Source: Candidatus Hydrogenedentota bacterium (GTDB taxonomy: Bacteria; Hydrogenedentota; Hydrogenedentia; Hydrogenedentiales; CAITNO01). Taken from it: DNA of 19,245 bases. Below the pieces are notes generated by a model that was not told the DNA's origin, did not search any database, and saw only the letters and a program-made list of their open reading frames with translations. Made by a program: the position numbers and the translations under genes. The stretch's first letter is position 1. Every line of letters begins with the position of its first letter. The stretch spans positions 1 through 19,245 of the forward strand of contig CAIXUF010001196.1 in NCBI GenBank assembly GCA_903922535.1, given 5' to 3'. Positions 14,947 through 19,245 of the stretch are shown piece after piece.

Positions 14947-16971
14947 CTACGACCTGCGCCGTCGTGCCCCCATTGCGGCCAGCACCAGCGCCAGGCCCGC
15001 CAGCCCGGAGGCGGACAGCACGGGGATCTTGACCGCGGGCAATACGGCAAGCTGCATCGCAGTGCTTACCTGTTCCGCGGGGCTGTCGTCGGAGACGACG
15101 CAGGTATACTTGCCGGTATCGTCGATGACCGCGTCTTCTATGGTGTAAACGGCCTCATTGGCCCCTTGGATGTCCTGTTCGTCCTTGCGCCACTGGTAGA
15201 GGACATGTCCAAACGGATGCAGCACTTCCACCTGCATCGTGATGGAGTTGCCCTCACGGATGGTTGCATTGTTCGGCGTTGGACCACTCATGTTGATGCG
15301 GCCCGTGTCGCTTTCCACCAGACAGTACTGCGGTGCCGTGGGGGAGAAGTCGTTCCAGAGGCCGGTGTCGTTATAGATTCCGCCCGCATTCTCGGAGGGA
15401 CTCCCGTTGTTTGGCTCCAGATTGGCCCAGTTGCAGTACCACGGGGCGACCGGCGCCCCCGCGCTGAACGTGCCGTTGAAGAAATTGGCGCCGTTTTCCG
15501 CCCAGACCCACCGCCCTTCGGTCTGCACGTCGTTGGCCCCGGTGAGCATGATGTTCGTGAAGGGGCCGAACATGTACCGCAACCACTGATTCTCCTCCGC
15601 ATTGTTGATCGTGGCCAGGTAGCCGCCCCATTGGCCCGCCAGCGTATTGCCGTCGGTCCACGACAACGGCGGGGTCAGCTTGTAGAAGTGGCCGTTGCCC
15701 GGATTGCGAATCCAGTCCTTGCCGCGGTCTCCGATGCCGTTGCCGGGCGTCAGATACATCTCGTAGATGCCCTTGCGCGGCTGGCTGGCACTTTCCCAGC
15801 CCAGCCATGCGACGGCGTCCCCGCCGTTCTCGTAGAAATCCATCCGGATGGAGTAGGGCTGCCCCGCCGTGAGCGGGGCCGAGGTGGTGCCGGTGTAGGT
15901 GGTGGACCCGTGGTCGTTCCACTGGTCCACCATCAGAACATCGTTCACCCACAGCCGCACACCATCGTCGGTGCGGACCAGGAAATCATAGGTCTCGCTG
16001 TACATCGGGGTGACGAAGCCGGTCCAGCACACGGAAAAGTTGTTCGCGGGCACGTCGGGGTGGGGCACGCCGTTGCCCCAGTCAAAGGTCACCTGGTGAT
16101 CAAAGCGGGTGGCCCGCAGGTTGGTCAGCTTGCGGGTGCTGGTGGGCTCGTCGGAGAAGTATTCGCCCAGCAGCCCGCCCGTGCCGTCGCATATCCGGTC
16201 ATGGGTGTGCGCGGGGTCAAACACGGACGGGTTCAGCACTGCGGCAAGGTAATCCGCCCGGCTGCCGCCCTTGCCCTTTGTCCACTGGTACTCATTGTAA
16301 TTGGAGCAGCCGTCGCCGTCCACGTCGCCGCACCAGCCCAGGTAGGGATACAGTATTGTGTAGTTGTCCATGTTGGGCACCGACATGGTGTTGCCGCCCA
16401 GAAGACTGGACACGGACTCGTTGCCCTTGATGATATTGACGAGCAACAGCGGGAACGCCAGCGTGTCCTGGTCGCCGAGAACGATCGCGCCCGTAAAGAA
16501 ATACTCCAGATTAGGGATCATCCTCATTATGGTGCTTTTGCCGATCTCCGTGCCGGGGGTGCCCGTGCCGCCGAGATCCTTCCACGTCTGGGCAAAGTCG
16601 CGGTTCCATGCGTCATGCACCTGTTTGTGCGACGTGCCGCCCGTGGACGTGCAGTCATAGGACGGATCGCCCAGTATCGCGGCGATCACGGCAAACTCGT
16701 CGCTGTCCAGTATGCCGTTGGGAAACAGCACGATCGGCGTCTGCGAGATGTCAAAGCCGCCGTTGACGTCGCATTTCGCCGGGTTCAGCGTAAAGTCGCT
16801 CGGCAGCACACTGTAAGGCGGATTACTGATGATTCCCCAGATGGCGCTCGTCGCCATTTGGTTCATCACGGTGTCGAAATTGATTACATAGGCGTCGGCC
16901 CGGGCCGGACCGGCGGCCAGCATGCATGCGGACACGGCGGCAAGGCAAAGGTTCAAGGCAAATCTGCGCAC
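14947..16971 (-). CDS. Secreted PA14 / C-type lectin / Ig-like protein with IPTL-like C-terminal tail (674 aa)
   Basis: This is a predicted carbohydrate-binding surface protein. A signal peptide ends near residue 25 (GPARA before DAY). Residues about 26-260 are uncharacterised and include an EF-hand-like Ca loop, DVDGDGCSNYNE (about 217). A PA14 domain spans about 265-393 (GLLGEYF to WLGWES, with TDDGVRLWV). A C-type lectin-like domain spans about 425-553, with GGYLATINNAEE, EPNN and WND (W at about 539). An Ig-like domain (about 562-645) has the paired W and DTGKYTC pattern. The tail IPVLSASG, a hydrophobic helix and RRRR resembles an IPTL-CTERM sorting signal but lacks the usual T and W. 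The start is GTG with AAGGAG seven bases upstream. A long open frame on the opposite strand is rejected because it has no domains. The ligand is unknown. Confidence 0.88.
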   Translation of the reverse strand: MRRFALNLCLAAVSACMLAAGPARADAYVINFDTVMNQMATSAIWGIISNPPYSVLPSDFTLNPAKCDVNGGFDISQTPIVLFPNGILDSDEFAVIAAILGDPSYDCTSTGGTSHKQVHDAWNRDFAQTWKDLGGTGTPGTEIGKSTIMRMIPNLEYFFTGAIVLGDQDTLAFPLLLVNIIKGNESVSSLLGGNTMSVPNMDNYTILYPYLGWCGDVDGDGCSNYNEYQWTKGKGGSRADYLAAVLNPSVFDPAHTHDRICDGTGGLLGEYFSDEPTSTRKLTNLRATRFDHQVTFDWGNGVPHPDVPANNFSVCWTGFVTPMYSETYDFLVRTDDGVRLWVNDVLMVDQWNDHGSTTYTGTTSAPLTAGQPYSIRMDFYENGGDAVAWLGWESASQPRKGIYEMYLTPGNGIGDRGKDWIRNPGNGHFYKLTPPLSWTDGNTLAGQWGGYLATINNAEENQWLRYMFGPFTNIMLTGANDVQTEGRWVWAENGANFFNGTFSAGAPVAPWYCNWANLEPNNGSPSENAGGIYNDTGLWNDFSPTAPQYCLVESDTGRINMSGPTPNNATIREGNSITMQVEVLHPFGHVLYQWRKDEQDIQGANEAVYTIEDAVIDDTGKYTCVVSDDSPAEQVSTAMQLAVLPAVKIPVLSASGLAGLALVLAAMGARRRRS

Positions 16972-16978
16972 GACACGT

Positions 16979-16984
16979 CTCCTT
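16979..16984 (-). promoter_or_regulatory. Ribosome binding site for the GTG start of the lectin gene
   Basis: AAGGAG on the minus strand lies seven bases before GTG (16971-16969). It supports GTG as the start, directly ahead of a signal peptide (MRRFALNL...). Confidence 0.75.
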
Positions 16985-17001
16985 ATGAGTTTCCCACAAT
17001 C

Positions 17002-17030
17002 ATAATAGTTCAGTTGGGGCTAAAGGTCAA
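17002..17030 (-). promoter_or_regulatory. Sigma70-like promoter of the lectin gene
   Basis: Read on the minus strand, TTGACC (17030-17025) and TATTAT (17007-17002) are separated by 17 bp. Each box is a 5/6 consensus match. The predicted start near 16995 gives a leader of about 24 nt that contains the ribosome binding site. Confidence 0.6.
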
Positions 17031-17064
17031 GGCCGCAAAAAAGGCCGCCCAAAAGGCCGCTAAA
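17029..17064. repeat. 12-bp direct repeat, three units, touching the lectin promoter
   Basis: AAGGCCGC recurs at 17029, 17041 and 17053 with A-rich linkers, an exact 12-bp period. The first copy overlaps the -35 box of the minus-strand promoter by two bases. On the plus strand it would read Lys-Ala-Ala repeats (KAAKKAAQKAAK), but no gene supports that reading. It may be a regulatory repeat or a chance low-complexity run. Confidence 0.55.
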
Positions 17065-17166
17065 CAGGGATCACGGGAAACACCGGGAAAGTGCCTGAAA
17101 ACAGCGGTGTGAAATGGAAGATTCTTCGCGCCAATCCCGTCCTGTGAAACAACCCCATTGCTGTTT

Positions 17167-17199
17167 TGTGCGCCCCCGATGCGGGGCGCACATTTTCTT
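17167..17199 (+). terminator. Intrinsic terminator upstream of the transposase remnant
   Basis: TGTGCGCCCC (17167-17176) and GGGGCGCACA (17183-17192) form a perfect 10-bp GC-rich stem with a 6-nt loop, followed by TTTTCTT (17193-17199). The T-tract is on the plus strand only. No plus-strand gene lies just upstream. A likely role is to block outside transcription from entering the insertion sequence, a known feature of IS ends. The last two bases overlap the -35 box of the next promoter. Confidence 0.65.
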
Positions 17200-17226
17200 A
17201 ACAGCCAGAGTCTAAGTATGTATACT
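17198..17226 (+). promoter_or_regulatory. Strong sigma70-like promoter and Shine-Dalgarno of the transposase remnant
   Basis: TTAACA (17198-17203), a 17-bp spacer and TATACT (17221-17226) are each 5/6 matches to consensus. GGAGGT (17235-17240) sits six bases before ATG 17247. The predicted start near 17233 would leave a very short leader. The expression signals are intact although the gene is broken. Confidence 0.65.
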
Positions 17227-17246
17227 GAGATTATGGAGGTCCGCCA

Positions 17247-17992
17247 ATGAAGTCGCCCGAAGAAAAGAGACAGACGCTGCTGGCCCGGATTGGGCAGCAA
17301 ATCCCCCTGCTCGCCGCCTCGCTCAGCCCTGTGCTGAAGTTCCCCAGGGAACCCATCGTGCACCTGCTCGACTCCCTGTACTGCGAGGGACCCGTGTTCA
17401 GGGAGATCGGGGACTGCGGGCACAAGTTCGTCTGCCGCTTCAAGCAGGGCTCCGGCTCCACCCTGTACGGCGAGGCCATGGAGCTGCTCAAACTGCTCCC
17501 GGGAAACCGCATCTCCCGGACCTTTGCGCGGGACGGCAAGCGGGTCCAACAGGTGCACACCTGGGTTGCCGACCTGGACTACCAGGGGCAGCGCCTCGAC
17601 TTTGTCATGTGCGAGGAGATAAGACCACCACGTTCGCCTATCTGACCAACTTCAACGTGACACCGGACAACGTCCAAACAATCGCCGACGGGGGACGGCG
17701 GCGCTGGGTTATTGAAAACCAGGGATTCAACGAGCAAAAGACCGGCTACGAACTCGAACACTTCTGCGGCTGCAAAGACCCCGAACTGATGCTGTGCATG
17801 TACGCGCTGCCCCCAATCGCCCACCTGTTCATGCAACTGCTCGCGCGCAGCGACATGACCGGCCCGGTCGGCCATCTCACCGTGATGGCGATGCTCCTGC
17901 CCGAGTCGCTGCGCAACACGCCCATCCCCGAAGAGACCTTCGCCCCCGACGGCCCAAGATTCCAGATACGCTTCGCAAAAGCGCCCCCGTAA
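17247..17992 (+). pseudogene. Truncated, frameshifted DDE transposase (IS4-superfamily-like)
   Basis: Part 1 (17247-17645) contains 'FPREPIVHLLDSLYCEGPVF' followed by 'KFVCRFKQGS', the region around the second catalytic Asp of this transposase type. Part 2 is in another frame (from about 17612 to the stop at 17992) and contains 'LTNFNVTPDNV' and 'RRRWVIENQGFNEQKTGYELEH', the catalytic Glu signature of IS4-like enzymes. The frame changes around 17612-17640 (a one-base slip backwards, or two forwards), and the first frame stops at 17645. Together the parts give about 248 residues, where I expect more than 400. The N-terminal region with the first catalytic Asp is missing, although the start has its own Shine-Dalgarno, so an internal deletion is likely. 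No matching terminal inverted repeats were found. It should be inactive unless frameshifting and a deletion-tolerant fold are invoked. Confidence 0.75.
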
Positions 17993-18140
17993 CCACCCGC
18001 AGCCGGGAACCCCTGTTCGTAACCGCTGCTGACGCCCGCCCCTGACCTGCCCCTAAACCACCCCAAAGGGGGAACTCTGTCAAAACGCACCGAGACCGGC
18101 CATGCCGGATTTCCCTGATTCCCATTTCACGCCGCGCTGT
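17993..18140. other. Intergenic, pyrimidine-rich stretch after the transposase remnant
   Basis: This region is rich in C runs (CCCGCCCCTGACC, CCCCAAAGGGGG). It probably includes the right end of the insertion sequence, but I could not identify an end or a target duplication. I see no gene in it. Confidence 0.4.
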
Positions 18141-18168
18141 CCTGCAAACCTCACCCTGCAAACCTCAC
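18141..18168. promoter_or_regulatory. Perfect 14-bp tandem repeat upstream of the prepilin promoter
   Basis: CCTGCAAACCTCAC is present twice with no gap (18141-18154 and 18155-18168). The second copy ends two bases before the -35 box at 18171. Direct repeats at this distance suit an activator or repressor binding in tandem on nearly the same DNA face. A chance duplication cannot be excluded. Confidence 0.5.
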
Positions 18169-18170
18169 CA

Positions 18171-18199
18171 TTGACAAGAGGTCGGCACTACGTTAGGAT
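18171..18199 (+). promoter_or_regulatory. Sigma70-like promoter of the prepilin gene
   Basis: TTGACA (18171-18176) is a full consensus match. The spacer is 17 bp. TAGGAT (18194-18199) matches TATAAT at 4/6. Transcription would begin near 18206, about 60 nt before ATG 18265. The Shine-Dalgarno GGGAG (18252-18256) lies eight bases before the ATG. Confidence 0.6.
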
Positions 18200-18264
18200 G
18201 ATGCATGCGAGGCAAGGTGCTGCGCGGGTCATTTTAAGCCGGGTTACATACGGGAGTCCCTACA

Positions 18265-19227
18265 ATGAAGAAGCAGATGCACGGTTTCACGCTGATTGAA
18301 CTTCTTGTCGTGATTGCAATCATAGGCATTCTGGCCGCGATTTTGCTGCCGGCCCTTGCGCGCGCCCGCGAGGCGGCGCGCCGCTCCTCCTGCCAGAACA
18401 ATCTCAAGCAGATGGGCATTGTGCTCAAAATGTACTCGGGCGAGTCGAAGGGGCAGAAATATCCGCCCATGCAGGGATATCCCAAGTGGGACGGGGCGGT
18501 GATCGACCCCGACCCAAACTGCAACGGCCACTACAGCTATCCGGCCATCGGTTTCTCCGGAAACGCGCTCTATCCCGAATACCTGACCGACGTCAAGGTG
18601 CTGAACTGCCCCTCCAGCGCGCGGCAGGGCGGGGTGACCCAGATCACGGATGACATTATCGCCAAGGAGCCCGGATGCGCGCCGTACCGGAACGCCCTCG
18701 CCCAGACCGACGTGAGCTACCTCTACTGGGGCTTTGTCATTGACCTTGCCGACGTTCAGAAACTCACGCAGCCCGACGACATGAGACCCCTCACCGTGAG
18801 CGGAAAAACGTTCCAGGTGCCCGCACAGTTGATCTCCATCTACATGCGGGTCAACCAGACCACCGACGGATGGGCGCCCGATACCGCCAAGCTGGATGAA
18901 GATGTGGCCGGTTCCCCGCTGCTGTTCTATCCGGGCAGCGGCAACGCCCGCAGCAACACGATTTACCGCCTCAAGGAGGGCATCGAGCGCTTCCTTATCA
19001 CCGACATCAACAATGCCGGCTCGACCAGCACCGGGCAGAGCCAGATCATTGTGGGCTCCGACATGCTTTCCAACACCGGTTCGGATTCCCTGTTCAATCA
19101 CATTCCCGGCGGCTCGAATGTCCTGTACATGGACGGCCATGCCGAGTTCCAGAAATACCAGCCCGACGGCCCGGCCCCCTGCAACAAGCTCATTGCCAAC
19201 GCCATAGGACTGCTGGCGTCGAAGTAG
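18265..19227 (+). CDS. Type IV pilin-like / type II pseudopilin-like protein, DUF1559 type (320 aa)
   Basis: The protein begins MKKQMHG then [19 protein letters not shown], a class III prepilin signal. The prepilin peptidase would cut after G7 and methylate F8, and E12 is the conserved Glu at mature position 5. The helix continues into '[20 protein letters not shown]', the hallmark of the DUF1559/H-X9-DG group expanded in Planctomycetes, Lentisphaerae and Hydrogenedentota. The C-terminal box is present as H279...D290-G, but with ten residues between instead of nine ('[14 protein letters not shown]'). The length of 320 aa is ordinary for the family. The gene has its own promoter and no pilus assembly genes are nearby, so it is probably one of many dispersed paralogues. 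Its exact role (pilus, secretion pseudopilus or surface scaffold) is not known. Confidence 0.92.
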   Translation: MKKQMHGFTLIELLVVIAIIGILAAILLPALARAREAARRSSCQNNLKQMGIVLKMYSGESKGQKYPPMQGYPKWDGAVIDPDPNCNGHYSYPAIGFSGNALYPEYLTDVKVLNCPSSARQGGVTQITDDIIAKEPGCAPYRNALAQTDVSYLYWGFVIDLADVQKLTQPDDMRPLTVSGKTFQVPAQLISIYMRVNQTTDGWAPDTAKLDEDVAGSPLLFYPGSGNARSNTIYRLKEGIERFLITDINNAGSTSTGQSQIIVGSDMLSNTGSDSLFNHIPGGSNVLYMDGHAEFQKYQPDGPAPCNKLIANAIGLLASK

Positions 19228-19245
19228 CGCCCGGCGCGGTGAAGC

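Noticed and set aside
14917..17112. 731-aa open frame on the plus strand opposite the lectin gene
   Set aside because: It has no recognisable domain. The minus-strand frame has a signal peptide, PA14, C-type lectin and Ig domains, a Shine-Dalgarno and a promoter.
17163..18086. Terminal inverted repeats of an insertion sequence (GTTTTG at 17163, CAAAAC at 18081)
   Set aside because: Only six bases match and the adjoining sequence does not, so this is within chance. No target-site duplication was found.

Overview
This is a high-GC bacterial window with five protein-coding loci. Most products carry export signals and recognition folds (Ig-like, lectin, PA14, beta-helix). The gene set suggests an environmental bacterium of the Hydrogenedentota/Planctomycetes/Lentisphaerae type. 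The reasons are a DUF1559-type prepilin with a C-terminal H...DG box, a very large mosaic surface protein with YDG, DUF5011 and beta-helix repeats, and a PA14 plus C-type-lectin protein with an IPTL-like C-terminal tail. The lineage is an inference from these families, not a marker-gene result.

Layout. Bases 1-535 are non-coding. They hold a 7-bp tandem repeat, a perfect 14-bp palindrome, a TTGACA-N17-TACACT promoter and a leader of about 170 nt. Bases 536-11608 (+) encode one secreted 3690-aa protein. In order it has a signal peptide, an unrecognised N-terminal domain, InlB-type repeats, MBG and four YDG repeats, Ig-like domains, a beta-helix, InlB-type repeats, a second duplicated beta-helix, an IPT/TIG domain, a HYR-like domain, eight DUF5011-like repeats and six Kre9/KNH-like repeats. 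A gap of about 630 bp full of hairpins follows. Bases 12235-14601 (+) encode an M28 metallopeptidase with a multi-pass membrane domain. A convergent gap of 345 bp leads to 14947-16971 (-), a secreted PA14/C-type lectin/Ig protein that starts with GTG. Its upstream region meets a 5' terminator/promoter block that drives a decayed DDE transposase (17247-17992, +). Bases 18265-19227 (+) encode a type IV pilin-like (DUF1559-type) protein behind its own promoter and a perfect 14-bp tandem repeat.

How they may work together. There is no evidence for one operon. The loci are separated by large gaps, change strand, and four have their own sigma70-like promoter with exactly 17 bp between the boxes. 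The common theme is the cell surface: a giant probable adhesin, a lectin, a pseudopilin and a membrane peptidase. I see no defence, CRISPR, phage or biosynthetic system. The items most worth a second look are the complementary cysteine losses in two adjacent DUF5011 repeats of the giant protein, the near-identical beta-helix repeat units, the hairpin-rich intergenic element, and the repeat placed directly against the prepilin promoter.
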